A stretch of DNA of 64,000 bases from Streptomyces griseocarneus. Its GTDB lineage: Bacteria > Actinomycetota > Actinomycetes > Streptomycetales > Streptomycetaceae. The translations under genes were made by a program, and so were the position numbers. The notes beneath the pieces were generated by a model. The model had not been told where the DNA came from and searched no databases. It saw only the letters and a program-made list of their open reading frames with translations. Positions 10,750 through 19,079 of the stretch are shown piece by piece. The stretch spans positions 722,310-786,309 of the forward strand of contig NZ_BNBL01000001.1 of NCBI RefSeq assembly GCF_014655595.1, given 5' to 3'. Within the stretch, counting starts at the first letter, position 1. Each line of letters begins with the position of its first letter.

Positions 10750-12306
10750 TCAGGCGGGCGTGGTCTCCCGGGTCCCCGGGTCCGCCTCGCCGTCGGTGCC
10801 GGTGCCCGGGCCGGCTCCGGTGGCGGCACCGGGCCCGGCGTCGCGCAGGTACTCCTCGCTGATCTCACGCGGCCCGAACGGCCATTGCTTCTCGTACGCC
10901 GCCCACAGCACGAAGGCCACACAGCCGGCCCCCACCCAGGCCAGCGACCACTCGATGGGGTGCCGGCCCGGAGAGTTCTCGTCCGCGTACCCGTAGATGA
11001 CGAGCCAGCCCACGAGCGCCACCAGGCTGGGCAGCGGATACAGCCACATGCGGTACGGGCGCCGCAGCCCCGGCTGACGGCGGCGCAGCACGGTCACGGC
11101 CACGATCTGGGCGAGCGCCTGCACGATCACCATCACGGTGAGCAGCAGCTGGATGAGCGTCGCCAGGTCCGTGTGGCGGCCGATCAGGTAGCCGACGGCG
11201 CCGATGAGCCCCATGGTGACCAGGGGGAGCACCGGGAAGCGGTAGCGGGGGTGCAGGGTGCCGAAGGGGCGGAAGAAGACCCTCTCCCGGGCGGCGTCGT
11301 AGGGGACGCGGGAGCCGCCGAGGAGGCCGGTGAAGACCGAGGCGAAGGCGGTGACGAGGATCAGTACGGTGACGACGTTCGCGGCCCCCACGCCCCAGGT
11401 CTTCTCCAGCACGGCGGAGGCGACGGAGGTCGCGGCCGCGGAGCCGGGGTCGAGCATCTCCCGCCAGTCGACGACGCCCAGGGTGCCGATCTGCAGCAGC
11501 AGGTAGATGGTCATGATGCCGAGGATGGAGTACACGATCGCGCGCGGAAGGGTGCGGCCGGGATTGCGGATCTCGGCGCCCATGTAGGCGGCGGTGTTGT
11601 AGCCGCCGTAGTCGTAGATGCCGATGGTCAGCCCCGCCGCGAAGCCGGTCCAGAAGTGATGTGACGTCAGGTCGAAGGCGTGCTCGGGGTAGGTGAAGGC
11701 ACGGTCGGGGCTGAAGTGGGTGAAGGCGGCGATGATGACGAGCGCCACGGAGGCGATCATCACGCACCACAGCACGGCGGTGATCCGCGCGATGTTCTCG
11801 ACCCCGCGCCACAGCAGCGCGACGACGACCGCGATGAGGCCCAGCCCGACCAGGTCCCCTTGCGTCTGCGTCATGTCCGGCCAGAGGTAGCCGAGGTACT
11901 GCACGAAGCCGATCACGCCGGTGGCCATCGCGAGCGGAATGAACAGCATCGCCGTCCACACGAACAGGAACGGCATCAGCTTGCCGGTACGGTACTGGAA
12001 GGCCTGCCGCAGATAGACGTAGCTGCCGCCCGCGCCCGGCAGCGAGGCCCCGAGCTCGGCCCAGATCAGCCCGTCCGCCAGCGCCAGGACCGCGCCCGCG
12101 ACGAAGCCGATGACCGCCTGCGGCCCGCCGAAGGCCGCGACCATCAGCGGGATGGTGACGAAGGGGCCGATGCCGCACATCTGGCTCATGTTGATGGCCG
12201 TGGCCTGGAACAGGCCGATGCGGCGTACGAACGCCACCCGTTGGCCCGGCACCACCGGTTCCGGCTCCTGGGGGCCGTGCTGTGCGTCTGCTGCCGGATC
12301 TCCCAT
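10750..12306 (-). CDS. APC-superfamily amino acid/polyamine permease
   Basis: A 518-residue transporter with about twelve transmembrane helices. The first helix carries INMSQMCGIGPFVTIP, a variant of the unwound GxG substrate-binding stretch of APC transporters, and later segments include LPGAGGSYVYLRQAF and GGYNTAAYMGAEIRNP. It probably imports or exchanges amino acids or amines driven by an ion gradient; the substrate is not predictable. ATG at 12306 is preferred because GAGAAGGGG lies upstream at suitable distance. A GTG nine codons earlier is possible. Confidence 0.85.
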   Translation of the reverse strand: MGDPAADAQHGPQEPEPVVPGQRVAFVRRIGLFQATAINMSQMCGIGPFVTIPLMVAAFGGPQAVIGFVAGAVLALADGLIWAELGASLPGAGGSYVYLRQAFQYRTGKLMPFLFVWTAMLFIPLAMATGVIGFVQYLGYLWPDMTQTQGDLVGLGLIAVVVALLWRGVENIARITAVLWCVMIASVALVIIAAFTHFSPDRAFTYPEHAFDLTSHHFWTGFAAGLTIGIYDYGGYNTAAYMGAEIRNPGRTLPRAIVYSILGIMTIYLLLQIGTLGVVDWREMLDPGSAAATSVASAVLEKTWGVGAANVVTVLILVTAFASVFTGLLGGSRVPYDAARERVFFRPFGTLHPRYRFPVLPLVTMGLIGAVGYLIGRHTDLATLIQLLLTVMVIVQALAQIVAVTVLRRRQPGLRRPYRMWLYPLPSLVALVGWLVIYGYADENSPGRHPIEWSLAWVGAGCVAFVLWAAYEKQWPFGPREISEEYLRDAGPGAATGAGPGTGTDGEADPGTRETTPA

Positions 12307-12489
12307 GGCGGTCAGCCCCTTCTCGTCGCCCACTGCACTCGTAGCACCGCCTTGCCTGACGCGTCCATCACCCGCGGGGTGTCGCCAGACTCTCGTCCCC
12401 CGGCCGACGGGCAGTCAAGATCCGTGCACGGAACGAAAAAGGCGGAGCAGGCCGCGAGCTGACGGCCACTCAAGCGATCGCGTGGGACC

Positions 12490-12690
12490 TCACGGCCGCT
12501 CGCAGCCCCGCACCGCGCACTCCTTGCCCACGCTGATGACGGGCGTGCTGGCGCGGGCCGGCTGCTCCCTGACCACCACCCGGGTGGGGCCGCCGCAGGT
12601 CAGACAGGCCCGGGAGGCCGGGTCGCGCTCGCGGTCGATCGCGGCGGCGATCCGCAGGAGGGGGTCGGCGCCGGTGTCGGTGTCGGACAT
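12490..12690 (-). CDS. Small cysteine-containing hypothetical protein
   Basis: A 66-residue protein beginning MSDTDTGADPLLRIAAAIDR. It has a CLTCGG pair and a C-terminal CAVRGC pair, an arrangement that could bind zinc as a small ribbon. No family is recognised. The ribosome-binding site is weak, but amino-acid composition is more protein-like than in the overlapping frames. It is divergent from the UvrA-like gene. Confidence 0.5.
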   Translation of the reverse strand: MSDTDTGADPLLRIAAAIDRERDPASRACLTCGGPTRVVVREQPARASTPVISVGKECAVRGCERP

Positions 12691-12808
12691 GGGGCATCCC
12701 GTCCACTTCCACGGTTTCTCGCTCTGCCAGAGGGTGCATCGTGGCGCACACGCCCTGATCGCGTCAGCGTGTTGGGTCGTGATCACCCGTCCGTGGCGGC
12801 CACGGCGG

Positions 12809-12840
12809 CCCCGGGCCCCGGCGCGGAGCGCGGCCCGGGG
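12809..12840. repeat. Inverted repeat upstream of the UvrA-like gene
   Basis: A perfect 9-bp inverted repeat (CCCCGGGCC/GGCCCGGGG) with a 14-base spacer ends 25 bases before the UvrA-like start codon, in the divergent region with the small Cys-rich gene. Operator or 5'-leader hairpin are both possible. Confidence 0.35.
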
Positions 12841-12865
12841 GACGGGCATCCCTAGGATCGTGCAC

Positions 12866-15256
12866 ATGCACGACCCCTATGTCCGCGTGCGCGGAGCACG
12901 GACGCACAACCTCCAGGCCGTCGACGTCGACATTCCCCGCGACGCGCTCGTCGTCTTCACCGGCGTGTCCGGCTCCGGCAAGAGCTCGCTCGCCTTCGGC
13001 ACCGTCTACGCCGAGGCACAGCGGCGGTACTTCGAGTCCGTCGCCCCCTACGCGCGCCGGCTCATCCACCAGGCCGGTGCGCCCGAGGTCGAGGAGATCT
13101 CCGGACTGCCGCCCGCCGTCGCGCTCGAGCAGCGGCGGTCGGCGCCGACGTCCCGTTCCTCCGTCGGCACGGTCACCACCCTCTCCAACTCCCTGCGCAT
13201 GCTCTTCTCCCGCGCCGGCACCTATCCCGAGGGCGCGCGGCGGCTGGACTCGGACGCCTTCTCGCCCAACACCGCCGCCGGGGCCTGCCCGGAGTGCCAC
13301 GGCCTGGGGCAGGTGCACCGGGTCACGGAGGAATCGCTCGTTCCCGACCCCTCGCTGTCCATCCGGGAGGGCGCGATCGCCGCCTGGCCGGGCGCCTGGC
13401 AGGGCAAGAATCTCCGCGACATCCTCGACGCGCTCGGCCACGACGTCGACCGGCCCTGGCGCGAGCTGCCCCAGGAGGAGCGCGACTGGATCCTGTTCAC
13501 CGACGAGCAGCCCGTCGTCACCGTGCACCCGGTGCGGGAGGCGGAGCGCATCCAGCGGCCGTACAAGGGCACGTACATGAGCGCCCGCCGCTACGTCCTG
13601 CACACCTTCGCCGACTCCAAGAGCGCCGCGCTGCGGGCGAAGGCCGAGCGGCATCTGGTCAGCGGGCCCTGCCCGCGCTGCGGCGGGCGGAGGCTGCGGG
13701 CCGAGGCGCTGGCCGTCACGTTCGCCGGGCGGAACATCGCCGAGCTGACCGCCCTGCCGCTGACCGCGCTGGCCGCGACGCTGCGGGAGGCCGGCGGCGA
13801 GGGCGTGGCCGCCCCGCTCGCGCACGACCTGCTCGCCCGCATCGAGGTGCTCACCGAACTCGGCCTGGGCTACCTCGGCGTGGACCGCCCCACCCCCACC
13901 CTGTCCACCGGCGAGCTGCAGCGGCTGCGGCTCGCCACCCAGCTGCGCTCCGGGCTGTTCGGCGTGGTCTACGTCCTGGACGAGCCGTCCGCCGGACTGC
14001 ACCCGGCCGACAGCGCCGCCCTGCTGACCGTCCTCGACCGGCTCAAGGCGGCCGGCAACTCGCTGTTCGTGGTCGAGCACCACATGGACGTCGTCCGCCG
14101 CGCCGACTGGATCGTCGACGTCGGGCCCGCGGCCGGCGAGCACGGCGGGCGGGTGCTCTACAGCGGCCCCGTCGACGGACTGGAACAGGTCGCGGACTCC
14201 GCGACCCGCCGGTTCGTCTTCCCCGGCGACGCGGCCCCCCGCGCCCGTACGCCCCGTAAGCCCTCCGGCGTGCTGCGGCTGCGCGGCGTCAGCCGGCACA
14301 ACCTGCGCGACCTCGACGTGGAGGTGCCCCTGGGGGTCTTCACCGCCGTGACGGGAGTGTCGGGCTCGGGCAAGTCGACGCTGGTCGGCGAGGTGCTCGC
14401 GGACACCGTCGCGACACACCTGGACGGCGGCGGGGCGCTGTGGCACGCGGAGGGCCTCGAGGCCCTCGACCGGCTCGTGCGCGTCGACCAGAAGCCCATC
14501 GGCCGGACGCCGCGCTCCAACCTCGCCACCTACACCGGCCTGTTCGACGCCGTGCGCAAGGTCTTCGCGGCCACGGACGAGGCGCGCGCCCGCGGCTACG
14601 GCGCCGGCCGCTTCTCCTTCAACGTGCCGGCCGGGCGGTGCGAGGTCTGCCAGGGCGAGGGTTTCGTCGCGGTCGAGCTGCTCTTCCTGCCCGGGACGTA
14701 CGCGCCGTGCACGGCCTGCCGGGGCGCCCGCTACAACCCCGAGACGCTGGAGGTGACCTACCGGGGAGCGAGCATCGCCGACGTCCTGGACCTGACCGTG
14801 GACGCGGCCGCCGGATTCCTCGCCGACGTGCCCGCCGCCGCGCGCGGCCTGCGCACCCTGCGGGACGTGGGCCTGGGCTATCTGCGCCTGGGCCAGCCCG
14901 CCACCGAGCTGTCCGGGGGCGAGGCGCAGCGCATCAAGCTCGCGACCGAACTCCAGCGCACCCACCGCGGCCACACCCTCTACGTCCTGGACGAGCCCAC
15001 GACCGGACTGCACCCGGCCGACACCGAGGTGCTGCTGCGCCAGCTGCACGGCCTGGTCGAGGCGGGCAACTCCGTGGTGGTCGTCGAGCACGACATGGCC
15101 GTGGTGGCGGGCGCGGACCACGTCGTCGACCTCGGGCCGGGCGGGGGAGCCGGGGGCGGGCGCGTGGTGGCGGCCGGCTCCCCCCACGAGGTGGCGGCGG
15201 CCGCCGGGAGCGCCACGGCGCCCTACCTGGCACGGGAGCTGCGCGACGACCGGTAG
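12866..15256 (+). CDS. Short UvrA-like tandem ABC ATPase
   Basis: A 796-residue protein with two UvrA-type ABC modules. Walker A motifs are GVSGSGKSS near residue 33 and GVSGSGKST at 497-505. Signature motifs are [15 protein letters not shown] and [16 protein letters not shown], and Walker B motifs are [11 protein letters not shown] and [11 protein letters not shown]. Zinc-type cysteine pairs are present (CPECHG, CPRCGG, CEVCQG, CTACRG). Canonical UvrA is about 950 residues, so the shortness fits the UvrA2/DrrC-like class, linked in other actinomycetes to resistance to DNA-binding drugs or DNA damage tolerance. It is unlikely to be the housekeeping excinuclease subunit. ATG at 12866 matches the family N-terminus. 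Confidence 0.85.
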   Translation: MHDPYVRVRGARTHNLQAVDVDIPRDALVVFTGVSGSGKSSLAFGTVYAEAQRRYFESVAPYARRLIHQAGAPEVEEISGLPPAVALEQRRSAPTSRSSVGTVTTLSNSLRMLFSRAGTYPEGARRLDSDAFSPNTAAGACPECHGLGQVHRVTEESLVPDPSLSIREGAIAAWPGAWQGKNLRDILDALGHDVDRPWRELPQEERDWILFTDEQPVVTVHPVREAERIQRPYKGTYMSARRYVLHTFADSKSAALRAKAERHLVSGPCPRCGGRRLRAEALAVTFAGRNIAELTALPLTALAATLREAGGEGVAAPLAHDLLARIEVLTELGLGYLGVDRPTPTLSTGELQRLRLATQLRSGLFGVVYVLDEPSAGLHPADSAALLTVLDRLKAAGNSLFVVEHHMDVVRRADWIVDVGPAAGEHGGRVLYSGPVDGLEQVADSATRRFVFPGDAAPRARTPRKPSGVLRLRGVSRHNLRDLDVEVPLGVFTAVTGVSGSGKSTLVGEVLADTVATHLDGGGALWHAEGLEALDRLVRVDQKPIGRTPRSNLATYTGLFDAVRKVFAATDEARARGYGAGRFSFNVPAGRCEVCQGEGFVAVELLFLPGTYAPCTACRGARYNPETLEVTYRGASIADVLDLTVDAAAGFLADVPAAARGLRTLRDVGLGYLRLGQPATELSGGEAQRIKLATELQRTHRGHTLYVLDEPTTGLHPADTEVLLRQLHGLVEAGNSVVVVEHDMAVVAGADHVVDLGPGGGAGGGRVVAAGSPHEVAAAAGSATAPYLARELRDDR

Positions 15257-15392
15257 CCGGGGAGGGCCGGACCAGGACTCTGGACGCGCCGTACTCCTTC
15301 TGGTTACGTCATGGGCAGATGTGCGATCGAACGGCTCGGCGACCGGGCGGCCGGGCGATCGCCTCCCACGCGCCGGGACGGAGCGGAGCGCC

Positions 15393-16577
15393 ATGGTCCA
15401 TGCCCTGATCATCGGCGGTGGCATCGCCGGACCCGTCACCGCGATGGCCCTGCGGCGGGCCGGCCTCGACGCCACGGTCTTCGAGGCCTACCCCCGCGGC
15501 GCCGACGACGCCGGCGCGTTCCTGGTCCTGTTCGCCAACGGGCTGGCGGCGCTGGCGGCCGTCGACGCCGACGGGCCGGTGCGCGCGTGCTCCTTCCCCT
15601 CCCGGACCGTCGAGTTCCTCGGCGACACGGGCGCGACGCTCGGCACGCGGCCCATCGCCGGCCCCGGCGACGGGCCGAGCCCGCGCACCCTCCCGCGCGC
15701 CGCCCTCCACCGCGCCCTGCGCGAGGAGGCCGTGCGGCGCGGCATCCCCGTCGCGTACGGCAAGCGCCTCGTCGGGACCGCCGCCGGCCCGCACGGGACG
15801 GTCACGGCGTTCTTCGCGGACGGCACCCGGGCCGAGGGCGACCTGATCGTCGGCGCCGACGGCATCCACTCCCGCACCCGCGCCCTGCTGGACCCCGCCG
15901 CGCCCGGTCCCCGCCACACCGGCCAGCTCACCGTCTGCGGCCGCACCCGCGACACCGGCCACCGCGTCCCGCCCGGCACCTACCGGATGATGTACGGGCG
16001 GCGGGGCTTCTTCGGCTGCACCACCGGACCCGACGGCACCACGTACTGGTTCGCCAACGTCCCCGGCGGGGAGCTGTCCGCGGCCGCGCTCGCCTCCCGC
16101 ACCCCCGGCCGGTGGCGCCGCCACGTCGTCGAGGCGTTCGCCGACGACGGCACGCCCGCCGCCGCCATCGCCGCCGCCACCGGCGACGACATCGTCGGCT
16201 TGAACGTCTACGACATCCCCTCCACGCCCGTCTGGCACGACCACCACACCGTGCTCGTGGGCGACGCCGCCCACGCCACCGCGCCCAACGCCGCCCAGGG
16301 CGCCTCCATGGCCATCGAGGACGGCGTCGTGCTCGCCCGCTGCCTGCGCGACCTGCCCGACGCCGGGCGGGCCTTCGCCGCGTACGAGCGACTGCGGCGC
16401 GAGCGCGTCGAACGGGTCGTCGCCCTGAGCGCCGCCATGGCCGGACGCGTCGCCCGGAGCGCCGGGGAGCGGCGCGAGCGCGACGCCGACGTCGAGCGCG
16501 GCATGGCGCGGGACACCGCAGGCAGCACGGACTGGCTCACCGGCTACCGCATCGACTGGGACGCCCGCGTCCACTGA
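15393..16577 (+). CDS. FAD-dependent monooxygenase (PHBH fold)
   Basis: A 394-residue flavoprotein hydroxylase. The FAD-binding GGGIAG motif lies at residues 8-13, the DG motif region in LIVGADGIHSRTRALL, and the second FAD motif in VLVGDAAHATAPNAAQGASMAIEDG. These are hallmarks of NAD(P)H-dependent aromatic hydroxylases and tailoring monooxygenases. ATG at 15393 places the first beta strand directly at the N-terminus; an earlier in-frame ATG adds 24 unlikely residues. No biosynthetic cluster is adjacent, so the substrate is unknown. Confidence 0.85.
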   Translation: MVHALIIGGGIAGPVTAMALRRAGLDATVFEAYPRGADDAGAFLVLFANGLAALAAVDADGPVRACSFPSRTVEFLGDTGATLGTRPIAGPGDGPSPRTLPRAALHRALREEAVRRGIPVAYGKRLVGTAAGPHGTVTAFFADGTRAEGDLIVGADGIHSRTRALLDPAAPGPRHTGQLTVCGRTRDTGHRVPPGTYRMMYGRRGFFGCTTGPDGTTYWFANVPGGELSAAALASRTPGRWRRHVVEAFADDGTPAAAIAAATGDDIVGLNVYDIPSTPVWHDHHTVLVGDAAHATAPNAAQGASMAIEDGVVLARCLRDLPDAGRAFAAYERLRRERVERVVALSAAMAGRVARSAGERRERDADVERGMARDTAGSTDWLTGYRIDWDARVH

Positions 16578-16612
16578 GTTGCCGCCCCGCGCCGCTGCGG
16601 CAGACTGGAGCC

Positions 16613-17479
16613 ATGCCGGAGCTGCCGGAGGTCGAGGCCCTCGCCGGGTTCCTGACCGAGCACCTGGTGGGCCGCAGGGTCGAACGCGTCCTGCCCGCGG
16701 CCGTGAGCGTCCTCAAGACGTACGACCCGCCGCCGGACGCCCTCGAGGGGCGCACGGTGACGGCGGTGCGCCGGCACGGCAAGTTCCTGGACCTGGCCAC
16801 CGGCGACGACGGCCCGCACCTGGTCTTCCACCTCGCCCGGGCCGGCTGGCTGCGCTGGCGCGAGAACCTGCCCGAGGCGCCCCCGAGCCCCGGCAAGGGC
16901 CCGCTGGCGCTGCGGGTGCGGCTGGCGGGGGGAGAGGGCTTCGACCTCACCGAGGCCGGCACGCGCAAGCGGCTGGCCGTGTACTGCGTGCGCGAGCCCT
17001 CCGACGTGCCCGGCATCGCCCGGCTGGGCCCCGACCCGCTCGCGCCCGGCTTCACCCTCGAGGCCTTCACCGGCCTGCTGCGCGGCGAACGACGTCAGGT
17101 CAAGGGAGTGCTGCGCGACCAGGGCGTGATCGCCGGGATCGGCAACGCCTACTCCGACGAGATCCTGCACGCGGCCCGCATGTCCCCCTTCAAGCTCGCG
17201 GCGACCCTCACGGACGCCGAGGCCGCCGGCCTCTACGAGGCGCTGGAGACGACGCTGCACGAGGCCGTCGAGCGCTCGCGCGGGCACGCGGCGGCCGAGC
17301 TGAAGGGGGAGAAGAAGACCGGGCTCAGGGTGCACGGCCGCACCGGGCAGCCCTGTCCGGTGTGCGGGGACACCATCCGCGAGGTGTCCTTCAGCGACTC
17401 CTCGCTGCAGTACTGCCCCACCTGCCAGACGGGCGGGAAGCCGCTGGCCGACCGGCGGCTGTCCCGCCTGCTGAAGTAG
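16613..17479 (+). CDS. Fpg/Nei-family DNA glycosylase
   Basis: A 288-residue base-excision repair glycosylase/AP lyase. The N-terminal catalytic PELPEVE is intact (Pro2 nucleophile, Glu3). The helix-two-turn-helix region contains GVIAGIGNAYSDEIL, and the C-terminal zinc finger is CPVCG...CPTCQ. The C-terminal basic segment after the finger is retained. It removes oxidised pyrimidines or purines from DNA. Whether it is Fpg (8-oxoG) or Nei-like cannot be settled here. It starts 35 bases after the monooxygenase stop and is likely in the same transcript. Confidence 0.92.
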   Translation: MPELPEVEALAGFLTEHLVGRRVERVLPAAVSVLKTYDPPPDALEGRTVTAVRRHGKFLDLATGDDGPHLVFHLARAGWLRWRENLPEAPPSPGKGPLALRVRLAGGEGFDLTEAGTRKRLAVYCVREPSDVPGIARLGPDPLAPGFTLEAFTGLLRGERRQVKGVLRDQGVIAGIGNAYSDEILHAARMSPFKLAATLTDAEAAGLYEALETTLHEAVERSRGHAAAELKGEKKTGLRVHGRTGQPCPVCGDTIREVSFSDSSLQYCPTCQTGGKPLADRRLSRLLK

Positions 17480-17516
17480 CCGAAGCAGGGGCCGTGGTGG
17501 CGGGAATCCCCGCCGG

Positions 17517-18959
17517 TCAGTCCCTCGGGATGCCCCGGGCGTCGGCGTGGGCCAGCTCCGAGTGCTTGTAGGAGTAGGCGAAGTACACCACCAGCCCGAT
17601 CGCGAACCAGATGGCGAACCGCACCCACGTCTGCCACGCCAGATACGTGATCAGCCAGATCGACGCGGCGACCCCGATGCCGGGGACGACGGGCACGCCC
17701 GGGCAGCGGAACGAGCGCGGCAGGTCCGGCCTCCGGTAGCGCAGCACGATCACGGCGCTGCACACCACGGCGAAGGCCAGCAGAATGCCGATGTTGGTCA
17801 GCTCGGCCGCCTCGCCGATCGGCACGAAGCCCGCGATCAGCGCCGACGCCACGCCGACGATCCAGGTCACCCGGGTCGGCACGTGCCGCGTGGGGTGGGT
17901 GTGGGCGAACCACTTGGGCAGCAGCCCGTCGCGGCTCATCGCGAACCACACCCGGGTCACGCCCAGCATGAACGTGAACATCACGGTGAGGATGCCGATG
18001 ATGGCGCCGACCGCGATGATGTCCGCGATGCCGCTCAGCCCCACCGCCTTGAAGGCGGTGGAGAAGCCGCTCTCCTTGTCGATCTCCGTGTAGGGCTGCA
18101 TGCCCGTCAGCACCAGGCAGGCCAGGACGTAGAGCACCATCGAGATGGCGAGCGAGTACATGATCGCGCGGGGCATGTGCCGCTGGGCGTCCTTGGACTC
18201 CTCGGCCGCCGTCGACATCGCGTCGTAGCCGAACACCGCGAAGAAGACCGTCGCGGCCCCCGTGAAGGCGCCGCTGAGGCCGAAGGGGAAGAAGGGGGAG
18301 TAGTTGGAGCTCTTGACGTGGAAGAAGCCCACGATGACCACCAGGGCCACCACCAGGATCTTCAGCACCACGACCACGGTCTCGAACCGGGCCGCGTTCT
18401 TGATGCCCATGGTCAGCAGATAGGCGATCAGCAGGCACAGCACCGCGGCGAAGAGGTCCACCCGGTGCCCCTCGCCCGTCCCGGGCGCGCCCAGCATCCA
18501 GGAGGGCAGCTCGGCGTTCATCTCCCCGAGCAGGAAGTTGATGTAGCCCGAGATGCCGATGGCCACGACCGCGACGATCGCCGTGTACTCCAGCAGCAGG
18601 TCCCAGCCGATGAACCAGCCGCCGATCTCGCCGAGCACCGCGTAGCCGTAGGTGTACGCGGACCCGGCGCGCGGGATGAGGCCCGCGAACTCCGCGTAGG
18701 AGAAGGCGGCCGCCGCGCTCGCCACGCCCGCGATGAGGAAGGACACCAGCACGGCCGGGCCCGCCACGCCGTTGGCGATGGTGCCCGCGAGGCTGAAGAT
18801 GCCCGCGCCGATGATGCCGCCGACACCGATGGCGGTCAGCTGCCACAGACCCAGGGTGCGGGTCAGATGCTCGCCGTGCGCCTCGGTCTCCTCCGCCTCC
18901 TCGATCGTCTCGATCGGTTTGCGGCGCCATACGCCCTGCCCCGTCCCGAGCTCTGCCAT
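17517..18959 (-). CDS. APC-superfamily (cationic amino acid type) permease
   Basis: A 480-residue transporter with twelve or more helices. Helix 1 has GVGGIIGAGIFSLAG, the canonical GxGxG loop, and helix 6 has FFAVFGYDAMSTAAEESKDAQ, typical of the CAT (cationic amino acid transporter) branch with 13-14 helices. The likely substrates are arginine, lysine or related amino acids, by family. The start at 18959 has GAGGAC just upstream. It converges with the glycosylase gene, separated by 37 bases holding a weak 6-bp hairpin. Confidence 0.88.
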   Translation of the reverse strand: MAELGTGQGVWRRKPIETIEEAEETEAHGEHLTRTLGLWQLTAIGVGGIIGAGIFSLAGTIANGVAGPAVLVSFLIAGVASAAAAFSYAEFAGLIPRAGSAYTYGYAVLGEIGGWFIGWDLLLEYTAIVAVVAIGISGYINFLLGEMNAELPSWMLGAPGTGEGHRVDLFAAVLCLLIAYLLTMGIKNAARFETVVVVLKILVVALVVIVGFFHVKSSNYSPFFPFGLSGAFTGAATVFFAVFGYDAMSTAAEESKDAQRHMPRAIMYSLAISMVLYVLACLVLTGMQPYTEIDKESGFSTAFKAVGLSGIADIIAVGAIIGILTVMFTFMLGVTRVWFAMSRDGLLPKWFAHTHPTRHVPTRVTWIVGVASALIAGFVPIGEAAELTNIGILLAFAVVCSAVIVLRYRRPDLPRSFRCPGVPVVPGIGVAASIWLITYLAWQTWVRFAIWFAIGLVVYFAYSYKHSELAHADARGIPRD

Positions 18960-19079
18960 GGCCTGTCCTCTCGTCGGCTCTGAGGGCGGCTCGCCCCTGG
19001 ACAAATAGCCGCGAATCCCGCCCATCATGGCCGAGCCGGGGCGACGACGGAAGGCGCCGCCCCGCACCCGCCGCGCGGA

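Noticed and set aside
17499..17514. A 6-bp hairpin between the glycosylase and permease genes as a terminator
   Set aside because: It is too short to separate from background in such GC-rich DNA.
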